DNA of 64,000 nucleotides from Dactylosporangium sucinum (GTDB taxonomy: Bacteria; Actinomycetota; Actinomycetes; Mycobacteriales; Micromonosporaceae): the NCBI RefSeq assembly GCF_014647515.1, contig NZ_BMPI01000035.1:49300-113299 (forward strand), read 5' to 3'. Position numbers and translations under genes: made by a program. Below the pieces are notes generated by a model. It was not told the origin of the DNA, did not search any database, and was given only the letters and a program-made list of their open reading frames with translations. Below are positions 31,188-38,965 of the stretch, piece by piece; position 1 is the first letter of the stretch; every line of letters starts with the position of its first letter.

Positions 31188-31583
31188 TCAGCGCGTGTTC
31201 TCGTAGCGTTCGGCGACGACCCACAGCGTCTCGCCGTCCTCGGCCGGGGTCGCCGAGGCGATGACCAGACCGGGCCGGACGAGTTCGTGCCCGTCGAGGG
31301 TGAGCGAGCCGACCCGTCGGCCGACCAGTTCGGCCGGGTCGTGGCCGGCGACGGGCAACCGGAACGCGATCCGGTCGGTCAGCCGCGGGCCCGAGATGCT
31401 GGTCGTGATGGTGGCGCCCTGGAGTCCACGGCGCAGCGCGTCGACGTCGAACGTGCACCCGTCCGGCAGCGCCGGCCAGTCGCCGACCACGCCACCGTCG
31501 GCGAACCCGACCTCGATCATTTCGTCCTCGGGAGTGCTGGCCGCACCGACGAACAGACGCCCCGGCTGCGGACTCGTGATCAC
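31188..31583 (-). CDS. Hypothetical beta-rich protein
   Basis: 131 residues from a GTG at 31583, with GAGGAGG upstream. It is acidic with beta character (GRLFVGAASTPEDEMIEVGF, GPRLTDRIAFRLPVAGHDPA). The longer ORF upstream has an Arg-rich shadow composition and is discarded. No family is recognised. Confidence 0.65.
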   Translation of the reverse strand: MITSPQPGRLFVGAASTPEDEMIEVGFADGGVVGDWPALPDGCTFDVDALRRGLQGATITTSISGPRLTDRIAFRLPVAGHDPAELVGRRVGSLTLDGHELVRPGLVIASATPAEDGETLWVVAERYENTR

Positions 31584-31774
31584 GTGGCGCCTCCTCGCTC
31601 GTCGGCGGGTGCGGCGCCGCGCGGCTCGGTGAGCTCCGGCAGTGGCGGCAGCGTCTCGAGCCGGGTGCGAGCGCACAGCGCGTCCCGCCAGTGGTGGCCG
31701 GCCGGGCAGCCGTCGTCCTCGTCCACGTAATCGGTGGCGGTGGCCGGGTCGGTGCGGGTGATGAGCGCGGTCAC
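31580..31774 (-). CDS. Small acidic protein with a C-x-H/C motif (64 aa)
   Basis: A GTG at 31774 in a GTGA overlap. It contains CPAGHHWRDALCAR, the short Cys/His pattern of actinophage zinc-binding small proteins. It ends in another GTGA overlap with the gene at 31583. Role unknown. Confidence 0.6.
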   Translation of the reverse strand: MTALITRTDPATATDYVDEDDGCPAGHHWRDALCARTRLETLPPLPELTEPRGAAPADERGGAT

Positions 31775-32049
31775 GACGTGCGCTCCATCAGGTGCCAGAC
31801 GAACGCCCCGCCAGGCATGATCGCGGTGCCGATGTGCCGGACCGGTTCGGTGATCGGCTGGCCGGTGCCGTAGACCCGCAGCATCCTGGTCTCCGCCGTG
31901 TCGGGTTGGGTGTCGGCGTGGAGCGTCCACACCTCGACGGCGTACGGGTGGCGGGTAGCGACGTGCACGATCGGGCCGGGCAGTTGCATGTCGTGCCAGG
32001 CGTCATCGACGGGGATCGTGTGCCGCAGCACCCGGCTGGCGATGGTCAT
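31771..32049 (-). CDS. Hypothetical protein, beta-barrel-like
   Basis: 92 residues from the ATG at 32049, AAGGAG upstream. Strands (GPIVHVATRHPYAVEVWTLH, HIGTAIMPGGAFVWHLMER) with aromatic and His residues suggest a small beta-barrel. No family is recognised. It is coupled on both sides by 4-base overlaps. Confidence 0.65.
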   Translation of the reverse strand: MTIASRVLRHTIPVDDAWHDMQLPGPIVHVATRHPYAVEVWTLHADTQPDTAETRMLRVYGTGQPITEPVRHIGTAIMPGGAFVWHLMERTS

Positions 32050-32294
32050 CGCGGACTCCTTCTGGTGGATTCGTGGCGGGCGGCCTCGCGGGCGGCGCCG
32101 ATGAGGATGAGCGCGCCGGCGGCGGCGAACCCGGCGACGGCGCAGAAGCCGAGCCACCATGCGCGGGAGCCGGCGGCGTATCCGGCGACCGACCCGCCGA
32201 ACGCCGCAACGGCGACGACGGCAAGGGCGCCGGCGGCGGCGGCTTGGTTTCGGGCTCGGCCGCGGGCGTGCAGCCAGTCGAGGAGGCGGATCAT
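32046..32294 (-). CDS. Small membrane protein (two segments)
   Basis: 82 residues from the ATG at 32294. Two hydrophobic segments (AAGALAVVAVAAFGGSVAGY and WWLGFCAVAGFAAAGALILI) are separated by a short loop, with basic ends. It overlaps both neighbours by 4 bases. Function unknown. Confidence 0.65.
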   Translation of the reverse strand: MIRLLDWLHARGRARNQAAAAGALAVVAVAAFGGSVAGYAAGSRAWWLGFCAVAGFAAAGALILIGAAREAARHESTRRSPR

Positions 32295-32458
32295 GTGGAC
32301 TCCCGCTGCTGCTGGACGGCGGCGTACACGCGGGCGGCGTACAGGGGCAGCGGGTCGGCGGCGTGCTCCCACAGCCGGCCGTCGCGGCGCAGCATGTCGA
32401 GGAGCTTGCGCACCTCGCCGTCCAAGGCGACCAGGGCGGCGCCGACGTCTTCAGCCAC
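32291..32458 (-). CDS. Small helical protein (55 aa)
   Basis: Starting at the GTG at 32458, the protein is one charged helix (ALVALDGEVRKLLDMLRRDG) plus an aromatic tail. A longer start at 32482 is possible, but 32458 reproduces an 8-base GTGGCTGA overlap also used at 32880 and 33511. Function unknown. Confidence 0.55.
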   Translation of the reverse strand: MAEDVGAALVALDGEVRKLLDMLRRDGRLWEHAADPLPLYAARVYAAVQQQREST

Positions 32459-32612
32459 GGGCCACCGCCAGCAGGTGGCCACCGAACGCCAGATGGGCGC
32501 CGGTGATCGTCGTGTACGACCAGCGGGAACGCCACCCGCAGTGGCAGGCGGACCAGCAGCCGAACCGGCCGGCCCGGTACAGCTCCGGGTGGTGCCGCCC
32601 GGACGGTGTCAT
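32451..32612 (-). CDS. Small Cys/Trp-rich protein (53 aa)
   Basis: The ATG at 32612 opens a 53-residue frame containing FGCWSACHCGWRSRWS, a compact Cys/Trp motif seen in small actinophage proteins that probably bind a metal. It overlaps the next gene by 8 bases. It is too short for most ORF lists but has clear protein composition. Confidence 0.6.
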   Translation of the reverse strand: MTPSGRHHPELYRAGRFGCWSACHCGWRSRWSYTTITGAHLAFGGHLLAVARG

Positions 32613-32619
32613 GGGCGCG

Positions 32620-32880
32620 TCAAGCGGCACGGCGCACCACCTGCCAGCCGCGGCGTGCGAGCTCGTCGCAGATCAGCCGGGCGTCCCAGGAGTGGCCACC
32701 GCGGTCGGCGTTGGCCACGGCTGGGTCGCCGGCGTAGTCCTCGTCGCTGCAGTACTGCTGGTGGAGCGTGTCGGCGATCGCCTTCTCGACGTCGGTGCGC
32801 GGCACCTCCACCGTCAGCGTGTTCCAGACGCCCTCATCGTCGGTCGGCAGGCGGGCGCCGGGGATGAACGGCTCAGCCAC
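32620..32880 (-). CDS. Hypothetical protein (86 aa)
   Basis: A GTG at 32880 within an 8-base overlap. An acidic, helix-rich protein (TDVEKAIADTLHQQYCSDED, WDARLICDELARRGWQVVRR) with a pattern like small nucleic-acid-associated proteins of phage early regions. No family is recognised. Confidence 0.65.
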   Translation of the reverse strand: MAEPFIPGARLPTDDEGVWNTLTVEVPRTDVEKAIADTLHQQYCSDEDYAGDPAVANADRGGHSWDARLICDELARRGWQVVRRAA

Positions 32881-33511
32881 GGTCGTCGCTCCGTTCGCGC
32901 TGCCCGGCGGCCAGGCCAGCGTCGTGGAGTGCGGCCAGCGCGCGGCGGGCGGCAGCGTCCGGGTACGGCTCGACGTCGACGAAGCGGCGGCCCCGCGACA
33001 CGTAGCCGAGGACCGGCAGCGCGCCGGCCACCGCCTCGGCGGCTTTGCCCCGACCGTCGGCGAGCCCGCGGGCGTGCCCGTACAGCCACACTCCGCCGAT
33101 GATCTGCCCGAACTCAGCCTGGTCGACGACGATCCGCCAGCGGCCGTCCTCACCGATCCACGGCAGCACCCCGGCTTCGGCGGCGATCCGCAGCGCCACG
33201 TTCTCGGGCGTCTCCGGGTCGAGCGGTGGCAGGGCCACGGCGGTCTGGCCGGGGCGGTTCGCTTCGTGCCACGGGTCGGAGCATGCGGCGCGCTGGGCGT
33301 TGAGGATCGTCCTGCACGTCGAGCAGCCGAAGGGCTGCTCCTCGTACGGGCCGAGCCGGACCGGTGGTGCCGGGTCGACGGCCGCGGCGACACGGCGCAG
33401 GTCGGCTTCGAGCGCCTCGTTGGCCGGCACGTCGGTGACGTCGACACACTCATCGTCGAGCGGGTGCGGCTCCTGCCGATACTGGCAACGGATCAAGCGC
33501 GGTTCAGCCAC
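32873..33511 (-). CDS. Hypothetical protein with a CxxC motif
   Basis: 212 residues from a GTG at 33511. It contains FGCSTCRTIL and CSDPWHEANRP near residue 65-85, suggesting a metal site, then an alpha/beta region (GRWRIVVDQAEFGQIIGGVW). The C-terminus is an Ala/Arg-rich helix. It overlaps both neighbours by 8 bases. No family is recognised. Confidence 0.65.
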   Translation of the reverse strand: MAEPRLIRCQYRQEPHPLDDECVDVTDVPANEALEADLRRVAAAVDPAPPVRLGPYEEQPFGCSTCRTILNAQRAACSDPWHEANRPGQTAVALPPLDPETPENVALRIAAEAGVLPWIGEDGRWRIVVDQAEFGQIIGGVWLYGHARGLADGRGKAAEAVAGALPVLGYVSRGRRFVDVEPYPDAAARRALAALHDAGLAAGQRERSDDRG

Positions 33512-33818
33512 GGCATGCCTCCCGGACGTGATCACGCCACAGTTCGCCGGCGGCTCCGAGCGTCGGCGGGTCCGTATGGCGCCAGCCGCAGTCGCAGGTG
33601 ACGTCCGCGCCTATCTCGGTGCGCTCCAGCCGGGGCAGGTGAACCGTGTCGCCGTGGGCCGGGCCGAGGTAGCCGACGACGCTGGACTGCCGCCAGCCCG
33701 GCTGGACGTTGGCGCCGGTGAAGATGTGCCCGTAGGCGTCGAACCGCTCGGGGCAGTCCGGCCAGCCGCAGGGGCGGATGGAAGCCTCGGACGCGGCGGC
33801 GTCAAGGTCCGTCGTCAC
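33504..33818 (-). CDS. Zinc-finger-like hypothetical protein (104 aa)
   Basis: A GTG at 33818 in a GTGA overlap. The motif CGWPDCPERFDAYGHIFTG near residue 17-35 looks like a C2H2-style finger, and a second cysteine pair is CDCGWRHTD near residue 75. It probably binds zinc. It neighbours the FDXHR-type protein and may work with it. Confidence 0.65.
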   Translation of the reverse strand: MTTDLDAAASEASIRPCGWPDCPERFDAYGHIFTGANVQPGWRQSSVVGYLGPAHGDTVHLPRLERTEIGADVTCDCGWRHTDPPTLGAAGELWRDHVREACRG

Positions 33819-34093
33819 GCCGCCTCGCCCTCGGCCGCCCGGGTGCCCCACACCTCGTAGGCCCGCCCGGGGATGAGCACGAGGCCCACCTCGGCGGGCG
33901 GGTTGCAGCGGCCGCCCTTGCGGTGCGCGTCGAACGCGCCGACGCTCGTGAACGTCAGGTGGCAGCCTGCGACGGCGCAGTGGCAGGTGCGTGAGCCAGC
34001 CCAGCGGACGCTGCAGCGGCATGAATGGGGCAGGTCTTCGAACGCTCGGGTGCCGGTGAAGTTGGCGATCGGACTGGGGGCTGTTGAGGTCAT
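33815..34093 (-). CDS. FDXHR-type putative zinc-binding protein
   Basis: 92 residues from the ATG at 34093. It contains CAVAGCHLTFTSVGAFDAHR followed by KGGRC, the CxxxC...FDxHRxG...C pattern of the FDXHR family of small zinc-binding proteins found in actinophages. CRCSVRWAGSRTCHC gives additional cysteines. The biological role of the family is not established. Confidence 0.75.
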   Translation of the reverse strand: MTSTAPSPIANFTGTRAFEDLPHSCRCSVRWAGSRTCHCAVAGCHLTFTSVGAFDAHRKGGRCNPPAEVGLVLIPGRAYEVWGTRAAEGEAA

Positions 34094-34977
34094 GCGGCTG
34101 CTCCGTTCTGGCGAGAGGATTGGCGTCGAACACTGAGGGGGCCGCTCCGCGCGAACCCTTCTTCGTCGTCGCGGAAGGTCGCGGAGATGGCGTACGAGCT
34201 GAGCACCAGGTCGGTCCGGAGGATTGCGGCAGCAACGGCTAGGCCGGCCGGATCGCCGGGAACCACGTACCAGATCACGTCTGCTGTCGCCGACGTGCGG
34301 TGGAGGACCTCGAACTCGTCGAAGCCGAGCGGCGTCCACTGGTTGCGCCGAACATGGGTTGCCCCCGCCACGCCGCCACGGACGAGTCCACAGCGAACGT
34401 GCTTCCACGCCTCCTCGACCTCTGCTGGTCGAGCAGCGTGGGCCCGCTGGCGAAGCCCGATCGGCTCGACCACCGGCGCGTCATCGATGCCCTCGATCAC
34501 CGGCGCGACCAGGATGCCCTTTTCGGCGAGCCGGCCCCGGATGAACCGTTGTGCCTCGATGACGGTGCTGAACAGGTGGCAGGACTTGATCAGGTTGCAG
34601 ATGTGGCACGCAAGCACCCAGTTCGTGTTGCGGTTCGCGCGGGCGTACACGTAGGGCACGAAGTGGTCCCAGTTCGCGCGAAGCTGGACGCGCTGGTTGT
34701 CCCGCCAGACCTCAGTGCCGATCCGGTGCCCGCAGTAGAGGCAGCGGTTGCGCTGCTTCGCGGTGATCTCGCGGCGGACCCGGGTTGGAGGGTAGCGGCG
34801 CGTGGCGGCACCAGTGATGGCGTACCCGAAGGACGGCGAAGGTCGCGTATCCGTCCCCGAGGGCTCCGAAAGGGCGGGCTCCTTGGACGAGTGACCAAAC
34901 CACTCCCAAAACGCCTCCGACGCGGACGGGCGGCCACTGTTTCCCGCCCTGCGCTCGAATGGGGTCCCGGCGGTCAC
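34090..34977 (-). CDS. HNH endonuclease next to the small terminase
   Basis: 295 residues from a GTG at 34977 in a GTGA overlap with the small terminase stop. The HNH/zinc core is at residues about 79-130: CLYC, then WDHFVP, then a Asn-containing helix and CHICN. HNH proteins beside terminases are known to support DNA cleavage during packaging in several phages. Residues about 150-295 form a C-terminal region (HRTSATADVIWYVVPGDPAG) of unknown function, unusual for this class. Composition is slightly lower in GC than the neighbours. Confidence 0.75.
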   Translation of the reverse strand: MTAGTPFERRAGNSGRPSASEAFWEWFGHSSKEPALSEPSGTDTRPSPSFGYAITGAATRRYPPTRVRREITAKQRNRCLYCGHRIGTEVWRDNQRVQLRANWDHFVPYVYARANRNTNWVLACHICNLIKSCHLFSTVIEAQRFIRGRLAEKGILVAPVIEGIDDAPVVEPIGLRQRAHAARPAEVEEAWKHVRCGLVRGGVAGATHVRRNQWTPLGFDEFEVLHRTSATADVIWYVVPGDPAGLAVAAAILRTDLVLSSYAISATFRDDEEGFARSGPLSVRRQSSRQNGAAA

Positions 34978-35696
34978 GCAGCCATCCCGTCGATCACGCC
35001 GGCCGTCAACTCGCCGCGCATCGCCGCGACCGCGTTCGGCAGCAGCGCCATCTGCTCCTCCGTCAGATGCAGCTGGGCCGCGAACGCCCGGATCCGCGAC
35101 GCGATCACCGTCGAGATCTGGTCCGCCAGGTGCAGCCGCGCCTGCTCGATTTTCAACGTCTCGATGACCTTGACGTAGTCGAGGAACAGCCGGTGGTAGC
35201 GGTGGTACAGCTCCAGCCACACGTTCGGCACCGCCTGGAACTTCGTGTCGATGCCCGGGAACTCGCCTGCGAGCTTGTGGTCCTCGGTCGTCTTGCCCCA
35301 CACGAGCGCGTCCGGCTGCACCTCCTGGACACGGTCGCGCAGCCACGCCAAATGGCCCATGATCCACGCGAACTCGTCGAGGATCGCCACCGACGCCGGC
35401 ACATCCTTGATCGGCAGACCGAACGTCTTCATCGCCTGCTCCGCCATCACCAGCTGCCGTTCCGTCGCGGCCCGCTCGGCGGCAACGACATGCGACCGAA
35501 GATTCCCGCCGTGGCGCTCACAAGGCCCGAACCCCAGGTGTTCGGTGCCTTGACCAGCCGTCCACGAACAGAAGCCCTCCTCACGTTTCTTCTTCGCACC
35601 GCACAACGGACGACCATCCGGCCAGCGCCGCGACCGCTCACCGACATACCGCTCCCCACCTCGCCCACGATCACCGCCGCCCCCCATGTCGGTCAC
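34974..35696 (-). CDS. Terminase small subunit
   Basis: 240 residues from a GTG at 35696. The N-terminus has a Cys/His cluster (LCGAKKKREEGFCSW ... CERHGG) seen in small terminase subunits of actinophages, followed by a helical middle (VPASVAILDEFAWIMGHLAW) and an oligomerisation helix (LFLDYVKVIETLKIEQARLH). It recognises phage DNA for packaging. The large subunit gene is about 6 kb downstream, an unusually wide separation. Assigned from pattern and neighbours. Confidence 0.7.
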   Translation of the reverse strand: MTDMGGGGDRGRGGERYVGERSRRWPDGRPLCGAKKKREEGFCSWTAGQGTEHLGFGPCERHGGNLRSHVVAAERAATERQLVMAEQAMKTFGLPIKDVPASVAILDEFAWIMGHLAWLRDRVQEVQPDALVWGKTTEDHKLAGEFPGIDTKFQAVPNVWLELYHRYHRLFLDYVKVIETLKIEQARLHLADQISTVIASRIRAFAAQLHLTEEQMALLPNAVAAMRGELTAGVIDGMAA

Positions 35697-36022
35697 GGCA
35701 TCCCGCCGAGGTCCAGCTGCCCGGCCCGCTCGGCCCGCCGCGCCCGCCGCCGGTCCTCGACCTCACGCAGCGACGCCGCGATCGACTCGGACTTCAGCAG
35801 GCCGAGCTCGGCGACCCGCTCGCTGTTCGCCGCCCGCCGGGCAGCGGCCTGCTCGCCGGCGATCCGCGCCACCTCGGCGGGAGCCCGGTGCCGCCCGGCC
35901 GCGCGGGGGCAGTCGCAGGGCACGTCGTACCAGGTGCCGTCGCCGTCCTGGAAGGCGTGCGTCGGCGCGCCATCGGCAAGGAGAGCGGCTCCGGCGGCAC
36001 GCAGATCGGGGCTGTGGGTCAT
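35693..36022 (-). CDS. Hypothetical protein (109 aa)
   Basis: ATG at 36022 in an ATGA overlap. The N-terminal half has WYDVPCDCPRAAGRH, a Cys-containing turn; the C-terminal half is a long charged helix (RRAANSERVAELGLLKSESI, EVEDRRRARRAERAG) likely to form a coiled coil. It is translated just before the small terminase. Function unknown. Confidence 0.65.
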   Translation of the reverse strand: MTHSPDLRAAGAALLADGAPTHAFQDGDGTWYDVPCDCPRAAGRHRAPAEVARIAGEQAAARRAANSERVAELGLLKSESIAASLREVEDRRRARRAERAGQLDLGGMP

Positions 36023-36546
36023 CGGGCCGCCTCCTCACGCTCGGCGTTCAGGGCGTTGACGACGTGCCGGACGATGCTCAGCCGGGCGGCGCCCGGCCCC
36101 GGGCAGCCGATCCGGCAGGCGGCGGCGTCGAGCAGCGTCTCGTCGGTCGGGTCGTAGACGCCGTCGGGCCGCAGTTCGCGGAGCGCCGCGATGACGCCGC
36201 CGATCGTCGGGGTGCTGACCAGGTGGAACGTGGTGTTGATGCGGGCGGCGAGCGTCTTGACGAGCGGGTCGTCGGCGGGCAGTGCAGCCAGGTCGTCCGG
36301 GAATCGGTAAGAGAGGGGCTTCAGCCGGTCGGGCAGCGACGGTTTCCGCAGCACGGGCAGGTTCCGGTTGTGGCAGGCGACGATGTGCCGCGCGACCTCC
36401 TCGGTGAGGAAGCAGCCGAGTTTGCGGGCGTCGGGGTCCTGCTCCTGGTGGAGCCGGGACGGCGGGTGGTCGCGGTTGAGGATGGACCAGCCGCCGATGA
36501 GGTCGTTGGGGTGGGCGTACCAGCGCTCTTGGATGATGTCGCTCAC
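36019..36546 (-). CDS. Hypothetical protein (175 aa)
   Basis: A GTG at 36546 in a GTGA overlap. It is a soluble mixed protein with HIVACHNRNLPVLRK and FHLVSTPTIGGVIAALRELR and a Cys-containing CRIGCPG near the C-terminus. No family is recognised. It belongs to the run of coupled small genes before the terminase. Confidence 0.65.
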   Translation of the reverse strand: MSDIIQERWYAHPNDLIGGWSILNRDHPPSRLHQEQDPDARKLGCFLTEEVARHIVACHNRNLPVLRKPSLPDRLKPLSYRFPDDLAALPADDPLVKTLAARINTTFHLVSTPTIGGVIAALRELRPDGVYDPTDETLLDAAACRIGCPGPGAARLSIVRHVVNALNAEREEAAR

Positions 36547-36875
36547 CGGGCCACCGCCTCGCGCAGGCTGCGGGCCGCGGGCGGCACCCAGTGGTCGCCG
36601 CGGTGGCCCGCCGTGGTGCCGCACGGGTAGGTGCCGGGCCGGCCACCGCTGTCCAGGCACGGCACGTCGACCGCGCACCGGTTGGGGCAGCCGAGCGTGT
36701 GCAGCAGCGTCCCGTCGTCGTCGGGGCCGGCGGCGGCGTCAACGCAGCATGTCCGGGCCTCGACCGCCGCCTGCTCGTCCGCGGTCCGCTGCCGGGCGGC
36801 CCGGTGCTCGGGGGCCGTGGTGACCGAGGGGCCGGCGTACTGGCGGCGAAGGTCGTCGGTGGTGTCCGTGGTCAT
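36543..36875 (-). CDS. Cys-rich hypothetical protein (110 aa)
   Basis: ATG at 36875 in an ATGA overlap. Seven cysteines (CCVDAAAG, CPNRCAVDVPC, CGTTAGHRGDHW) suggest a metal-binding or disulphide fold; the CxxT-GHxGDHxW pattern is common in small actinophage and actinobacterial proteins. Role unknown. Confidence 0.65.
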   Translation of the reverse strand: MTTDTTDDLRRQYAGPSVTTAPEHRAARQRTADEQAAVEARTCCVDAAAGPDDDGTLLHTLGCPNRCAVDVPCLDSGGRPGTYPCGTTAGHRGDHWVPPAARSLREAVAR

Positions 36876-37144
36876 CGGCTGGCCTCCTTCCGGCGGGCGA
36901 GGAGGTCGGCGGCGGTGATGCGCCCTTCGCCCCAGGCGCGGTAGTCGTCCCAGGTGACGCCGAGCCAGTCGTGGAGTTCGGTGTCGCCGGGGCCGGCGTG
37001 CCATTGGGCGATGAGGTTGTCGAGTTCGTCGTCGGGTCTGGTGGTGGTCATGGGTTTCCTCCAGGGGTCCTGCACGGCTTGGCCGGTGACGAGGTCGGCG
37101 AGGATGCGCTCGGCGATGGCGCCGAAGCGTTCAGGTGGGTTCAT
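36872..37144 (-). CDS. Hypothetical protein with two possible starts
   Basis: 90 residues from the ATG at 37144. A second in-frame ATG at 37051 has a near-perfect site (GGAGGAAACCC) and would give 59 residues (LDNLIAQWHAGPGDTELHDW). The first 31 residues also look like real protein (PPERFGAIAERILADLVTG), so both forms may be made. It is the first gene downstream of the iteron region. Confidence 0.6.
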   Translation of the reverse strand: MNPPERFGAIAERILADLVTGQAVQDPWRKPMTTTRPDDELDNLIAQWHAGPGDTELHDWLGVTWDDYRAWGEGRITAADLLARRKEASR

Positions 37145-37186
37145 GTGCCGCCGCCCGTGGTGATCTTGGAGGGCTGACCAGTCCCG

Positions 37187-37385
37187 ATTTCCCCCTCCTC
37201 TAAAGAGGAGGGGGGAAAATCGTGATTGCTCTGGCCAGCCCGGCGCGTGATTGCTTGTGATTGCTCGCGTGATTGCTTGACCTGGGAAAATGCAAGATCG
37301 CGTGATTGTCGTGATTGCTCGCGTGATTGCCCGGCGGATGATCTTGCGTGATTGCTCGCGTGATTGCTGTTAACCGACCGGTTAA
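37187..37385. other. Candidate replication origin: iterons, inverted repeats and hairpin
   Basis: Nine copies of GTGATTG(C/T) start at 37222, 37247, 37257, 37269, 37302, 37311, 37323, 37348 and 37360. GCAAGATC (37292-37299) and GATCTTGC (37340-37347) flank three of them. TTAACC/GGTTAA (37370-37385) forms a further palindrome. A 10-bp hairpin with a TAAA loop lies at 37191-37214, flanked by TTT/AAA. The region is less GC-rich than its surroundings and lies at the 3' end of the replicative helicase gene. The ORFs crossing it translate the repeats into low-complexity protein and are not credible. Confidence 0.7.
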
Positions 37386-37387
37386 AT

Positions 37388-38965
37388 TCAAGCTGCTGCA
37401 TCGAAGCCGCCCTCCGGAACCCACGACGACGGCGCCGCGATGAACCACCGGGCAGCGTTCGAACCAGCCGAACCGCCCCGCGCCCCGGCCTTCTGAACCA
37501 GCAGCCCCTTCTTCTCCAGATCCAGCAGCCGCCGACGCGCCTTCTCGATCTGGTTCTTCGACGGAGAGTCCTTCTCGAACACCAGCGCCGCCGCATCGGC
37601 CGCAGTCACACCGCCCGTCTGGCACTTCCGGGCCAGGTCCAGCAGGTCCGCACCCTCGAAGATCTGCGATGTGCCCGCCGGGCCGTTGTGCAGCACCTTG
37701 AACGGCCCCACGTCGTTCATCGGCTGTTTCAGGTGCTTGAACTCCACGACCGGATCCCCGGCCTCACCCCACAGCATGATCACGGACCCGGCACCGTTCA
37801 CCAGGTGCGCCGACCCGTACACGTCCCCCAGCGTGTTCGGCGACGCCCCGTTGTTCCCGCGCTTCACCACGTGGTGCAGCTCGAGGATCTGCCGGTCGTC
37901 GGCGAGGACCGCCTGCCGCGCCCGGTTGTACCCGGCCCCGATCGAGTCCTCGGACAGGCCGATCGCCGCGTCCTTCAATGAGTCGACGATGACCACGTCC
38001 GCGTCGGCCGCCCGCGCCATGTCCAGCAGCGTCTCCGGGCGGGCGGCCACGTCGTACGGCGGCGGCCCCTTCCAGAACACGACCCGCTCGTCGAGGACGG
38101 GTCGTTCCCCGGCGGTGAAGACCCGGGAGAGCGCGCGGCGGATCTGCGCCGGCCGGTCCATCGCCAGATACAGCACCCGCCGGGCCGGGCGGACCTCCCA
38201 GTCGAGAACCTTGTCGGCCAGGCCGAGCAGTGCCCGCAGCAGCTGCCCGGTGAGGGTGGTTTTCCCGACCCCGGACGGCCCGCAGATCATGAGCGCTTCG
38301 CCTTCGGCCCACAGCACGTCGTCGCCGTGGCCCCAGACGGCGGGGATGGTGTCGGGGATGTCGAGGACGAACTGGCCGCCGCCGACGAGCATGTCGGTGA
38401 GGGTCTTGTCGGCCTGTTCGACGCTGATGCGGTTGAGTTCGTCGAGGTAGACGCGGGCCTGGTCTTTGTCGCCGCGCAGCAGCGCGTTCTGCAGGCTGAC
38501 CGTCGCAGTGACCTTCGCCCGAAGGCGGGCCTTCTTCGCGATTGCCTGCGCGTAGTAGGCGGCGTTGACATCGGCCGGCACAAGCGACGCGCAGTGGCGG
38601 AGGAAGCCAATGCCACCGACGTCGCGCAGTGCCCGGTCGGCTTCGAGCCGGTCGGCGACCGCGACGGGTTCGGTGGGGTCGCCGAGGGCGTAGGCCGCGA
38701 CGAGCGCCCGGTAGACGGTGGCGTGCGCCTCCCGGTAGAAGTCGCTGCTGGTCAGGTGCTCGGTGATGGTGTCGCCGCGGGCGGCGTCGGCCATGAACGC
38801 CCCGAGGAGGATCTTCTCCATGTCGTCGTCGTGGGTGCGCTGCACCCACCGTTCGGTGCGGGGCTGTTCGTCGTCGGCGGGCCGGCGGCTGTTGATGGCG
38901 GCGACGCGTCCGCCGCGGTGTTGGTCGCGGTCGGCGTGGGCCGGCCGGTTGCGGGTGTTGGTCAT
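37388..38965 (-). CDS. Replicative DNA helicase (DnaB/RepA-type)
   Basis: 525 residues. Residues about 45-140 resemble the DnaB N-terminal domain (EKILLGAFMADAARGDTITE, DFYREAHATVYRALVAAY). A RecA-like ATPase follows with Walker A GPSGVGKTT (229-237) and a Walker B-like VVIVDSLKD. The C-terminal 90 residues look like a winged helix (FEKDSPSKNQIEKARRRLLD). It unwinds DNA at the phage origin; the iteron array begins immediately after its stop. ATG at 38965 in an ATGA overlap. An alternative reading is a RepA-type hexameric helicase. Confidence 0.82.
   Translation of the reverse strand: MTNTRNRPAHADRDQHRGGRVAAINSRRPADDEQPRTERWVQRTHDDDMEKILLGAFMADAARGDTITEHLTSSDFYREAHATVYRALVAAYALGDPTEPVAVADRLEADRALRDVGGIGFLRHCASLVPADVNAAYYAQAIAKKARLRAKVTATVSLQNALLRGDKDQARVYLDELNRISVEQADKTLTDMLVGGGQFVLDIPDTIPAVWGHGDDVLWAEGEALMICGPSGVGKTTLTGQLLRALLGLADKVLDWEVRPARRVLYLAMDRPAQIRRALSRVFTAGERPVLDERVVFWKGPPPYDVAARPETLLDMARAADADVVIVDSLKDAAIGLSEDSIGAGYNRARQAVLADDRQILELHHVVKRGNNGASPNTLGDVYGSAHLVNGAGSVIMLWGEAGDPVVEFKHLKQPMNDVGPFKVLHNGPAGTSQIFEGADLLDLARKCQTGGVTAADAAALVFEKDSPSKNQIEKARRRLLDLEKKGLLVQKAGARGGSAGSNAARWFIAAPSSWVPEGGFDAAA

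Noticed and set aside
37222..37367. CRISPR-like array
   Set aside because: The repeats are only 8-10 bases with 9-33 base spacing and occur beside a replicative helicase, which fits iterons rather than CRISPR repeats.
37141..37625. Two leftward ORFs crossing the iterons
   Set aside because: They translate the DNA repeats into strings such as SREQS and SNHASNH and lack starts with ribosome-binding sites, so the region is treated as non-coding.
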